Positions 43,276 to 51,154 of a stretch of 58,197 nt of DNA are shown here, piece by piece. The position numbers were made by a program, and so were the translations under genes. This DNA is from Oscillospiraceae bacterium. Its GTDB lineage: Bacteria > Bacillota > Clostridia > Oscillospirales > Oscillospiraceae. The notes under the pieces were generated by a model, which saw only the letters and a list, made by a program, of their open reading frames with translations, made no database searches and had not been told where the DNA came from. The DNA is taken from the NCBI GenBank assembly GCA_017522015.1, contig JAFXAW010000041.1, positions 1 through 58,197 on the forward strand, read 5' to 3'. How positions within the stretch are numbered: the first letter of the stretch is position 1; each line of letters begins with the position of its first letter.

Positions 43276-43354
43276 TCTGCAAATCCGTTCTCGTCCTCCC
43301 CACTCCGGGCATTGTGTGTGTTTGCGGTGCGCAGTCCTTTGCCCAATACGCAGC

Positions 43355-43392
43355 AAAAAAGCCGGTATGCCTTCTGCATACCGGCTTTTTCC
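43355..43392. terminator. Terminator of the phosphohexomutase gene
   Basis: 10-bp stem GCCGGTATGC / GCATACCGGC flanked by six A and five T; on the minus strand it lies 14 nt after the mutase stop. Confidence 0.9.
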
Positions 43393-43405
43393 TTCCTTAT
43401 TCGCT

Positions 43406-45148
43406 TCATACCATTTCCGGGAGGCTTTTGGCAAAGGCCTCGTACTTTGCGGCCCTGTTTGCCGTCTCCGCACGGTTTTCTCCTCTCGCGAGGACATAGA
43501 CCTTGATTTTCGGCTCCGTGCCGGAGGGACGCATGATGAAGTTCGTGCCGTCGGCCAACTCGAAATACAGAACATCCGAGCCGGAGATCGGCGTCTTCTC
43601 CACATTCCCGATGCCGGGCACGAACACGTGCCCGCTCAGATAGTCGCGCATACGCAGGACGCGCTCCCCCGCGATCTCCTCAATCTGCGTGTCGCGCATC
43701 CAATCCATGAGCGCGCGCATCTTTTTCTGACCGTCCAGACCCGGCATGACCAGATTAACCGTACGCTCCTCAAACCAGCCCAGGCGCGCATAGAGTGCAT
43801 CCAGCGCATCGAGCAGACTTCTGCCCTGCTCCATATGCCAGGCCGTCATCTCCGTAACCATCATCGCCGCCGTCACAGCGTCCTTGTCGCGCACAAAGTC
43901 GCCGATCAAATAGCCAATGCTCTCCTCGTAGCCCATCAGAAACTGATAACCCGCCTGCTTGAACTCCTCCAGACGCGCCACGATGAACTTAAAGCCCGTG
44001 AAGGTCTCCTCCATGCGCACACCCGCGGCACGGCAAACCTCCCTGGCCATCTCCGTTGTGACAATGGTCTTGATGGCCAGCGCTTTTTCGGGCAGCTCGC
44101 CTCTCGCCGCCTTTGCGGTGAGAATATAGTCCAGCAGCAGCACACCGACCTGATTGCCGCTGAGAATCACATATTCCCCGTTACGATCCCGCACCGCCAC
44201 GCCAAGGCGGTCACTGTCCGGATCCGAGCCAATAACAAGCGGACTTCCATGCTCCTTTGCAAGCTTCAGCGCAAGGGCAAAGCCCTCCGCATTCTCGGGA
44301 TTGGGACTCGTCACCGTCGGAAAACTGCCGTCCACACGCATCTGCGCCGCCACCGGCAGCAGCTTTGTCACACCGAGACGCTTGAGCGCCTCCGGGATGA
44401 GCTTATATCCCGCGCCGTGGAAGGGCGTATAGACGATCTCCAGCCGGTCCGCCATGCGATGCACGGGCGATGCGTCGATGGACTGCGCCATGACGCAGGA
44501 CAAAAACGCCTCGTCCACTTCCTCGCCGATCAGCTCAATACGTCCCGCCGCGACCGCGTCTTCATAAGGCATGGTGCTGCAGCCGCTGAATATGTCGATC
44601 TCCGCCATCTTCCGGGCAACCTCATCCGCTTTTTTCGGCGGGAGCTGCGCGCCGTCCGACCAGTAGACCTTATAACCGTTATATTCTTTCGTATTGTGGC
44701 TTGCCGTGACGTTGATGCCCGCCGCCGCGCCGAAATAGCGGATGGCAAAAGAGAGCTCCGGCGTGGGGCGCAGCGCATCGAAAAGGCGGACATGGATGCC
44801 GTTGGCCGCCATCACGCAGGCGGCTTCGCGGGCAAACTCCTCGCTGTGCTCCCGGCAGTCAAAACAGATGACAACGCCCTTTTCGCAGGCGTCCGTTCCG
44901 GATTCGGCGATCACCTCGGCAAAGCTCTGCGTTGCATGGCGGATCACATGGACATTCATGCAGTGCAGACCCACGGCCATCACGCCGCGCAGGCCGGCGG
45001 TGCCAAATTCCAGCGGCGCATAGAAACGGCTTTCGATCTCCGCGTCATTTTCCGCGATGTTGTTGAGCTCCTGCCACTGCGCGTCGCTGAGCGCGGGACT
45101 GTCCAGCCAGCGCTGGAATTCCGCTTTACTGTTCGTCGTTGTCGTCAT
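43406..45148 (-). CDS. pgcA: Phosphoglucomutase/phosphomannomutase
   Basis: 580 residues, the length of Bacillus PgcA. Catalytic serine 150 lies in T-A-S-H-N-T-K-E-Y-N-G-Y-K, the metal loop is D-P-D-S-D-R and the sugar-binding loop is GYEESIGY. It interconverts glucose-1-P and glucose-6-P (or the mannose forms) for envelope sugars and glycolysis. The ATG at 45148 overlaps the DUF2007-like gene by 23 nt. Whether it prefers glucose or mannose cannot be told from sequence. Confidence 0.94.
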   Translation of the reverse strand: MTTTTNSKAEFQRWLDSPALSDAQWQELNNIAENDAEIESRFYAPLEFGTAGLRGVMAVGLHCMNVHVIRHATQSFAEVIAESGTDACEKGVVICFDCREHSEEFAREAACVMAANGIHVRLFDALRPTPELSFAIRYFGAAAGINVTASHNTKEYNGYKVYWSDGAQLPPKKADEVARKMAEIDIFSGCSTMPYEDAVAAGRIELIGEEVDEAFLSCVMAQSIDASPVHRMADRLEIVYTPFHGAGYKLIPEALKRLGVTKLLPVAAQMRVDGSFPTVTSPNPENAEGFALALKLAKEHGSPLVIGSDPDSDRLGVAVRDRNGEYVILSGNQVGVLLLDYILTAKAARGELPEKALAIKTIVTTEMAREVCRAAGVRMEETFTGFKFIVARLEEFKQAGYQFLMGYEESIGYLIGDFVRDKDAVTAAMMVTEMTAWHMEQGRSLLDALDALYARLGWFEERTVNLVMPGLDGQKKMRALMDWMRDTQIEEIAGERVLRMRDYLSGHVFVPGIGNVEKTPISGSDVLYFELADGTNFIMRPSGTEPKIKVYVLARGENRAETANRAAKYEAFAKSLPEMV

Positions 45149-45464
45149 CTTCAATCTCACTTTCCTGGCTGATGAGCGCAAGCGCATCCTCCAGCATGCT
45201 CTCCGGCACATACAGGTCTGCGCCGTAACCGGAGATTCCCAGCACAACATCGCCCAGTCCGCCATCCTGCGAGGCGCGGCGGATGCAGGGGATGCCGTAT
45301 GCCTCCAGAAGATTCAGAATCATCACATCTTCCATATCCGCGCAGCCGCAATGCGTCAGCAGCGCGGCCGGCGCAGGCTCGCCTTTTTCGTCCTTCGGCC
45401 AGCTTTTGTAAAGCTTGCCGCTTTTGGAAAAGCCCCAACCGAGCTTCGGAAATTTCTCTGCCAT
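45126..45464 (-). CDS. DUF2007-like putative signal protein
   Basis: 112 residues. After an N-terminal segment with H-C-G-C, the body (about 50-103) resembles the DUF2007 putative signal-transducing domain (LLEAYGIPCIRRA, LYVPESMLEDALALI). The C-terminus is very acidic (EIEDDDNDE). The ATG at 45464 is 8 nt after GAGGTG. It is the upstream partner of the phosphohexomutase gene and overlaps it, so translation is coupled. Confidence 0.65.
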   Translation of the reverse strand: MAEKFPKLGWGFSKSGKLYKSWPKDEKGEPAPAALLTHCGCADMEDVMILNLLEAYGIPCIRRASQDGGLGDVVLGISGYGADLYVPESMLEDALALISQESEIEDDDNDEQ

Positions 45465-45622
45465 GTTCACGGCACCTCACTTCCATGCTTTGTGCAGCCA
45501 CGGGCGATGAATCTCGCGCCCGGGCCCCGGCGGCGCGTTTTCGCGCCGGACTCCTTTCGTTCCCGTCGGGAACTGGTCCTGTACTCGCAGGCAAAACGGC
45601 AACGAATGCCGCATATACCCGC

Positions 45623-45651
45623 AAAAGGGAATTCGGGCTCCATTGCCCGAA
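45623..45651 (-). terminator. Terminator of rlmH
   Basis: On the minus strand TTCGGGC (45651-45645) pairs with GCCCGAA (45638-45632), then TTCCCTTTT. Further GC-rich hairpins fill 45500-45600. Confidence 0.7.
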
Positions 45652-45657
45652 ATCGGC

Positions 45658-46140
45658 TTAGTTATGATATTTCCCGCCCGCCTGAATAGAAAACGCGCGG
45701 TAGATCTGCTCAGAGAACATCACGCGCGCAAGGTGGTGCGGAAAGGTCATTTTGGACATGGACAGCTTAAAGTCCGCGCGCTGCTTAACCCGTTCATGCA
45801 GCCCAAAGGAGCCGCCGATGATAAACACCGTGCGGGAAACTCCGGACACGGCAAGAGTCTGCAGCTTTTCGGCCAGCTGCTCGCTGGAGAGCATCCCGCC
45901 CTCGATGCACAGGGCGCACACCCAGGCGCCGGACGGAATTTTTTTGAGGATCTGTTCCGCCTCCCTGTCAAGCGCGGCGGCAATCTCTTTCGGATTGGGT
46001 TTCTCCGGCAGACGCTCTTCCGGCAGCTCCTCAATCTTAAAACGGCACATCGTGGTGAGCCGTTTTTCATATTCACGCAGTGCGTCGATATAGTGCTTTT
46101 CGCGCATCTTGCCGACGCAGATCAGCTCAACTCCAAGCAT
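45658..46140 (-). CDS. rlmH: 23S rRNA pseudouridine-1915 N3-methyltransferase
   Basis: 160 residues, SPOUT fold. The SAM knot reads F-I-I-G-G-S-F-G-L, followed by LSMSKMTFPHHLARVMF and the ending YRAFSIQAGGKYHN, all highly conserved. It methylates pseudouridine 1915 of 23S rRNA in assembled ribosomes. The ATG at 46140 overlaps walJ by 19 nt. Confidence 0.97.
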   Translation of the reverse strand: MLGVELICVGKMREKHYIDALREYEKRLTTMCRFKIEELPEERLPEKPNPKEIAAALDREAEQILKKIPSGAWVCALCIEGGMLSSEQLAEKLQTLAVSGVSRTVFIIGGSFGLHERVKQRADFKLSMSKMTFPHHLARVMFSEQIYRAFSIQAGGKYHN

Positions 46141-46913
46141 GGCTTTTCTCCGCAATCTATATGGACCGCTCCGTCCGGCAGCGCGGCGGCAAGCCGCAGC
46201 GAGGCCGAGCTCGCCTTGCGCACCGTTTCCAGCGCAAGCGAGGGACGGTTATTCTCTTTACTCAGGTGCCCCAACAGCACATTTTTCAGCCCAAACCGCT
46301 CCAGCTCCGACACAAGCGCACCGCAGACGTCATTCGAGAGGTGGCCGCGCTCGGAGAGAATGCGCCGCTTGAGCGGATAGGGATACGGCCCGTTGCGGAG
46401 CATCATCAGGTCGTGGTTGGCCTCCAGCATCGCCGCCTGCACGCCGCAAAGCGCCTCAAACACCTCATCCGTCACGCAGCCGAGGTCGGTGCAAAGCCCG
46501 AAGCGCACGCCCTCGTGCTCGACGGTGTAGCCCGCACTCCCCTGTATGTCGTGCATGGTGGGAAAAGCGGTCACAGTGAGTCCGCCGTCCACTTCAACCG
46601 GTTGGAACGTTTCAATCTCGCAAAGCCGGGGAATGGCCTCCGGCGCCTCTCTGCGCAGGATGGCACAGGTCTCCGCCGTGGCGAAGACGGGAAGCGTATG
46701 ATATTTGCAGAGCATCCGCAGTCCGGCAACATGGTCCCTGTGTGCATGGGTGAGAAAAACCGCGGAAATATCCTGCATCGTGAGTGCCTGCTGGGCAAGA
46801 TGTGTACGAATACGCCGCAGAGAAATTCCCGCATCGAACAGGATACGTGTTTCTCCGGCGCGCAGCAGCGCACAGTTGCCGCCACTGCCGCTGGCGAAGC
46901 TGGTGAAGCGCAT
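46122..46913 (-). CDS. walJ: MBL-fold hydrolase WalJ/YycJ
   Basis: 263 residues, metallo-beta-lactamase fold with H-A-H-R-D-H (56-61) and GSGGNC at 9-14, as in WalJ/YycJ. In Bacillus the gene belongs to the walRK locus and affects cell-wall homeostasis or DNA processing; no walRK is visible here. Start at the ATG 2 nt after the murA stop, translated by coupling as no clear ribosome site is seen. Confidence 0.9.
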   Translation of the reverse strand: MRFTSFASGSGGNCALLRAGETRILFDAGISLRRIRTHLAQQALTMQDISAVFLTHAHRDHVAGLRMLCKYHTLPVFATAETCAILRREAPEAIPRLCEIETFQPVEVDGGLTVTAFPTMHDIQGSAGYTVEHEGVRFGLCTDLGCVTDEVFEALCGVQAAMLEANHDLMMLRNGPYPYPLKRRILSERGHLSNDVCGALVSELERFGLKNVLLGHLSKENNRPSLALETVRKASSASLRLAAALPDGAVHIDCGEKPCLELS

Positions 46914-46915
46914 CT

Positions 46916-48226
46916 TCAGCCGGCTGTGCACATGCTGTCCTCCTGCTCCGGTTTATCCGGATCAGTCAGGCGCATAATGTCCGCGCCAAGGGCGCGAAGC
47001 TTACCGATGAAATCCTCATAGCCGCGCTCGATGAACTCCACATCCTCCAGCTCGGTCAGCCCGTCCGCACAAAGTCCGGCGATGACCATTGCCGCGCCCG
47101 CGCGCAGGTCGCAGGACGTCACCGGTGCGCCGGTGAAGTGCGTGCCGCCCTGAATCACAGCGACCGTGCCGTCCACATGGATGTCCGCGCCCATTTTTCG
47201 CAGCTCGTTGACGTATTTATACCGGTTATCCCAGACGCTCTCCGTCACGACGCTCGTGCCCTTTGCCAGGCACAGGAGCGTGCTGATCTGCGGCTGCATA
47301 TCCGTCGGGAAGCCGGGATAAGGCAGGGTCCGGATGTTCGTATGCCGAAGCTGGCCCTTCCGACGCACCAGAACAGCATCCTCCAGCTCCTCGATCTCCA
47401 CGCCGATCTCACGCAGCTTGGCCGTGATGCAGTCCAGATGCTTCGGAATGACGTTTTTCACAAGCACCTCGCCGCCCGCTGCCGCGACCGCCACCATGTA
47501 GGTGCCGGCCTCGATCTGATCGGGAATCACGGAATAGCTGCCGCCGCGCAGCTCGCGCACGCCGTTGATCTTGATCGTGTCGGTGCCCGCACCGCGCACG
47601 TCCGCGCCCATAGAGTTGAGGAAGTTGGCAAGGTCCACGATATGCGGCTCCTTGGCGCAATTCTCGATGACCGTACGCCCCTTGGCCAAAACCGCCGCGA
47701 TCATGATGTTCATGGTCGCGCCGACGGAAATTTTATCCAGATAGATGTTTGCGCCCTTGAGCCCATCCTCCGGCGTTTCGCAGCAGATATAGCCTCCGCA
47801 GACATCCACCTGCGCGCCAAGCGCCGTCATGCCCTTGACATGCTGGTCAATGGGACGTACGCCGAAATTGCAGCCGCCGGGCATCGTTGTCTTCGCCTTG
47901 CCGAAGCGGCCGAGCTGCGCGCCGATCAGGTAATAGGAGGCGCGGATCTTCCGCATCATATCATATGCGGCATCGCTCATGTGTACACTGCGGCAGTCGA
48001 TCTCCACCGTTGTCTTGTTCACCTGCCGGATCTTTGCACCGTAGCATTTCATAATGCGCAGGAGCATCTCCGTATCGCTGATGTTGGGAATATGTTCAAT
48101 GCGGCAGACACCGTTGACCAACAGCGCAGCGGGAATAATCGCAACAGACGCATTTTTTGCGCCGCTGATCTCCACTTCGCCGTGCAGCGGTTTCCCGCCT
48201 CGAATTAAATACTTATACTTATCCAC
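46916..48226 (-). CDS. murA: UDP-GlcNAc enolpyruvyl transferase
   Basis: 436 residues; first committed step of peptidoglycan synthesis. The PEP-binding nucleophile is Cys119 in M-P-G-G-C-N-F-G, so the protein should be fosfomycin-sensitive. Substrate lysine in SGAKNAS (21-27). A GTG start at 48226 follows GGAGG by 8 nt. It heads the unit murA-walJ-rlmH. Confidence 0.97.
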   Translation of the reverse strand: MDKYKYLIRGGKPLHGEVEISGAKNASVAIIPAALLVNGVCRIEHIPNISDTEMLLRIMKCYGAKIRQVNKTTVEIDCRSVHMSDAAYDMMRKIRASYYLIGAQLGRFGKAKTTMPGGCNFGVRPIDQHVKGMTALGAQVDVCGGYICCETPEDGLKGANIYLDKISVGATMNIMIAAVLAKGRTVIENCAKEPHIVDLANFLNSMGADVRGAGTDTIKINGVRELRGGSYSVIPDQIEAGTYMVAVAAAGGEVLVKNVIPKHLDCITAKLREIGVEIEELEDAVLVRRKGQLRHTNIRTLPYPGFPTDMQPQISTLLCLAKGTSVVTESVWDNRYKYVNELRKMGADIHVDGTVAVIQGGTHFTGAPVTSCDLRAGAAMVIAGLCADGLTELEDVEFIERGYEDFIGKLRALGADIMRLTDPDKPEQEDSMCTAG

Positions 48227-48324
48227 GCTTACGACCTCCGAATCGGACGTTTTTTCGTGCTGTACTATTGAAATCGGGCTCTGTCTCTATGATGCCCCAA
48301 AGCGTTCATACTAAACCATCGTGC
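48227..48324 (-). other. murA leader
   Basis: About 95 nt of untranslated leader between the promoter and the GTG. No riboswitch or terminator recognised. Confidence 0.5.
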
Positions 48325-48353
48325 ATTATAGCACCATTGTAAAGAAAATGCAA
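48325..48353 (-). promoter_or_regulatory. Promoter of the murA operon
   Basis: On the minus strand TTGCAT (48353-48348), 17-nt spacer, TATAAT (48330-48325). Confidence 0.85.
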
Positions 48354-48453
48354 CCATAGGAAATTTTCTGTTTATTTTCAGCCGCCTGATCCCGGTTTCC
48401 GCCCTACATTTCAGGCGCCGCAACCGCCTTTGCAAAGCCGATAAACATGCAAA

Positions 48454-48486
48454 CAGCCCCAGCGGTACGCCATTCCGCTGGGGCTG
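48454..48486 (-). terminator. Hairpin between the GNAT gene and murA
   Basis: 12-bp stem CAGCCCCAGCGG / CCGCTGGGGCTG; on the minus strand TTTGCATGTTT follows. It lies 140 nt after the GNAT stop. The rest of 48354-48628 shows nothing recognisable. Confidence 0.65.
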
Positions 48487-48628
48487 CTTATGGAGAATGA
48501 GGATAAAATGATAAAGATGAAACTGTCTCTTGTGATTCAAATATTACCAGATAGTTGTTACGTAAACAACGGGCAGAATGTTTCAAAAATATTAAATGGC
48601 GTATTATTTGCGCTTTTTTGCACCAAAA

Positions 48629-49459
48629 TCAGTCAAAAACAGGGCCCCACCAGAGCCCGGGCGCCGTTTTCGCGCCCAGCGCCATCACCGCGTCCTTCGC
48701 AGCACCGGGTCGGGTCACGCGGCAGGCGGAGGCGCCGAAACGCAATGCAATTTTGCCCGCGGCGCGCGAAACATCGCCGCCAAAAAGCAGCTCTTTGATC
48801 TCGGCACAATCTCCCGCGGTTTCCACGCAGGCGAGTCCATTTTTTCCGTCCGCATCCGCGATTTCCAGCAGCGCGCCGCCCGAGCGCGCGCAGAGCTTCT
48901 CCTGGAATCGGAAAAATTCCTCCGGCAGCGCCGCATGCGGTGTATGCGCAAGCAGCGCTTCGCGCTTCGCGGCATAGTCCGCCGCGGAAACAGGCCGCAG
49001 CGTGATCTCCGGTGTGTTGTCCAAAACCGGGTAAAGCTCCGTCTGCACGGTGCTGAAAGCTGCAAATCCGCTGCGCCCGGCATACCATGCGCGCAGGCTT
49101 TCCTCCCCCGGCATCAGGCAGAGCGCCGCACCGGCTTCCCGGCAGAGCGCTGCGCTCTGCGCCGTAAGAGCAGCGCCGATCCCCTCGCCACGCCGCGTGG
49201 GCGTGACGGCGAGCGCATAGAAATACACGGCACTTTCCCGCTCACCCGATCCGGAAACGAGTGCCGCGCCGGGCAGCAGGTAGACGCAGCCAAGCAGCGC
49301 ATCCCCCTCCAGCGCCAGCAGCGCGCGCCCCGGCGCGTAGAGCGTTGCAAAGAAGTCGTCAATCAAGTCCTCCGGGTCGCCAAAAACCTCCGCCCAGAGT
49401 TTTTTCATCCCGTTTATATCGTCCCGCGCATCCGAGCGGCGGATCACAAGCGCCGCCAT
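48629..49459 (-). CDS. GNAT family N-acetyltransferase
   Basis: 276 residues. N-terminal GNAT domain with the acetyl-CoA loop ALAVTPTRRGEGIGAAL (about 83-99); the C-terminal half looks like a second, degenerate GNAT-like domain. The substrate is not evident. Its ATG overlaps the stop of the DUF2156 gene by one base (TGATG), so both are translated as a pair. Confidence 0.88.
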   Translation of the reverse strand: MAALVIRRSDARDDINGMKKLWAEVFGDPEDLIDDFFATLYAPGRALLALEGDALLGCVYLLPGAALVSGSGERESAVYFYALAVTPTRRGEGIGAALTAQSAALCREAGAALCLMPGEESLRAWYAGRSGFAAFSTVQTELYPVLDNTPEITLRPVSAADYAAKREALLAHTPHAALPEEFFRFQEKLCARSGGALLEIADADGKNGLACVETAGDCAEIKELLFGGDVSRAAGKIALRFGASACRVTRPGAAKDAVMALGAKTAPGLWWGPVFD

Positions 49460-50382
49460 CACCTTGCGCCCTCGCAGCCGCAAAAGCACACGCTGTATTT
49501 CTCCACCATAGACACCGGATAATAGGAGAGCTTGGCCTTGCGCAGGCCCTCAAGCCCCATGTCATCCTCGCGGTTGATGTAGCGGATCTCCGGATGGCGC
49601 TGCAGGACAAGCCGCACAAACTCGCGGTTAATCATCGGATAAGCCCCCGGGATGTCCGCTCTCGCCTTTTCAAAATGCACGTCATAGGTGTCCGAACTGA
49701 TTTTTTCCCCAACGGTGAAGGCGACCATCTCCTCGCCGATGTACAGCGCGCCGCCCTCCAGCCCGAGCGCGTCAAAGCTCTCAAACGCGCGCGTGATGGC
49801 CGCGCGTTCCGCCTCCACGCTCGTATTTTGCTGCGCATCCCCGCTGTGGCCGTCCTCCCACTTTTCCAGAAGCGGAAGACAGTCCCTGCAGCTCTCCGCC
49901 GTGAGCGGAACAAAACGCCAGTCCTCATGCTCCGCCAGAAAGCGGTTTACATAATTTCGCTTGGCGTGCAGCTTTTTGCCCGAGAGGGTCGCCAGCTTTT
50001 CCGCCTCATAGAGATAGTCAAAATGATCCCGATCCGGTGTGAACTGCAGCTGCCCCGGATAGAGCGCCTCAAGCTGTGCGCGGTGCGTTTCCGTTACGCC
50101 GTTGATGCAAAACGGAAAACCCTTTTCCTCCGCATAGTCCCGCAGCGCCTCCACGGCAGCGTGCAGGTCGCCGCTGCCGACAGGAAACGCGAAAAAGGGA
50201 TGACTGCGATACTTCGGCTTTGCGGCAACGCGGCCGTCTATTTTCGCCACGAGCTGCCGGAAGCTTTCATCCCACATGTACATATTGGCGAAGCTGAAAT
50301 CGGCGCTGCGCGAATCCTCCGCAGCCGTGCAGGCATCAATCCACGCCTTGTCCGAGAGCTCCAAACTTTTGAATTCGATCAT
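49459..50382 (-). CDS. DUF2156 protein
   Basis: 307 residues of the DUF2156 family, whose fold is two GNAT-like halves related to the transferase part of phosphatidylglycerol lysyltransferase (MprF). Seen: FSFANMYMWDES near 29-40, KKLHAKRNYVNRF near 135-147 and the final YPMINREFVRLVL / YINREDDMGLEGLRKAK. Possible aminoacyl or acyl transfer; no membrane segments, so not a lipid-flipping MprF. GGAG lies just upstream of the ATG. Confidence 0.85.
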   Translation of the reverse strand: MIEFKSLELSDKAWIDACTAAEDSRSADFSFANMYMWDESFRQLVAKIDGRVAAKPKYRSHPFFAFPVGSGDLHAAVEALRDYAEEKGFPFCINGVTETHRAQLEALYPGQLQFTPDRDHFDYLYEAEKLATLSGKKLHAKRNYVNRFLAEHEDWRFVPLTAESCRDCLPLLEKWEDGHSGDAQQNTSVEAERAAITRAFESFDALGLEGGALYIGEEMVAFTVGEKISSDTYDVHFEKARADIPGAYPMINREFVRLVLQRHPEIRYINREDDMGLEGLRKAKLSYYPVSMVEKYSVCFCGCEGAR

Positions 50383-50448
50383 ACAGGCTCCGATATGCGC
50401 CGCTCTCTGTTTGGGGCAATTCCCCCCATGCGGCGCTGAATATCCTTA

Positions 50449-51018
50449 TCAGTAAGTGTGCGCGCAGCGGCTTCGGATCTCCGCTTCCAGCCGCTTGAGA
50501 TCCTCAAAGGTCTCCGGCCGACGGCGCGGATCCCGCAGCAGCGCCGCGGGGTGATACAGCGCCATCACGCTGCGCCCGGCCTCGTCCGTGAAGAACTGGC
50601 CGTGTTCCTTGGTGATTTTGAAATCCGGCTTGATGAAAGCCATCGCCGCGATGCGGCCAAGGCAGACGATGATCTTCGGATTGATGATCTCAATCTGCCG
50701 CCGCAGCCAATCGGCGCAGGCCGCCTGTTCCGTATTGAGCGGATCCCGGTTCCCGGGCGGGCGGCACTTGACCATATTGGCGATATAGATCCGGCTGCGA
50801 TCCAGGTAGATGATCGAGAGCATATCATCGAGCAGCTTCCCCGCGCGGCCGACAAAGGGCTCGCCCTTCAGATCCTCCTGCTCACCGGGGCCTTCCCCGA
50901 TGAACAGAACCTCCGCATCGGGATTGCCCACGCCGAAAACGACGTGATTGCGTGTTTCGCAAAGTCCGCATTTTTTACAGCCGAGGCATTCCGCGCGCAG
51001 TTGTTCCAGTTTGTCCAT
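50449..51018 (-). CDS. Type-4 uracil-DNA glycosylase
   Basis: 189 residues. Four N-terminal cysteines (11, 14, 17, 20; [10 protein letters not shown]), the catalytic G-E-G-P-G-E-Q-E-D (41-49) and LYHPAALLR near the end define family 4 UDG, an iron-sulfur enzyme that removes uracil from DNA. Further Fe-S cysteines fall in VKCRPPGN and ACADWL. The ATG at 51018 follows GGGGATG. A TATACT-like -10 at 51068-51063 (minus) has only a weak -35. Confidence 0.94.
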   Translation of the reverse strand: MDKLEQLRAECLGCKKCGLCETRNHVVFGVGNPDAEVLFIGEGPGEQEDLKGEPFVGRAGKLLDDMLSIIYLDRSRIYIANMVKCRPPGNRDPLNTEQAACADWLRRQIEIINPKIIVCLGRIAAMAFIKPDFKITKEHGQFFTDEAGRSVMALYHPAALLRDPRRRPETFEDLKRLEAEIRSRCAHTY

Positions 51019-51092
51019 TTGCCCATCCCCTTTCCGGACGGAATATGCATCTGTTTTTTTACAGTATATCACAGCCCGGAAAAAAACGCCAT

Positions 51093-51132
51093 AGAAAATT
51101 CCGGCGGCGAAGGACTTGCCATCGCCGCCGGA
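51093..51132 (-). terminator. Terminator of the TRAP operon
   Basis: On the minus strand TCCGGCGGCGA pairs with TCGCCGCCGGA (51132-51122 with 51110-51100), followed by ATTTTCT. Confidence 0.85.
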
Positions 51133-51154
51133 TGAATGGAATTGTTAATGCGCG

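Noticed and set aside
45465-45622. Riboswitch upstream of the DUF2007-like gene
   Set aside because: There are several GC-rich hairpins, but none arranged with a recognisable aptamer or terminator; taken as 3'/5' untranslated structure.
48354-48628. Small stable RNA (such as 6S or SRP RNA)
   Set aside because: No promoter-to-terminator unit and no hallmark sequence; only one hairpin that fits a terminator.
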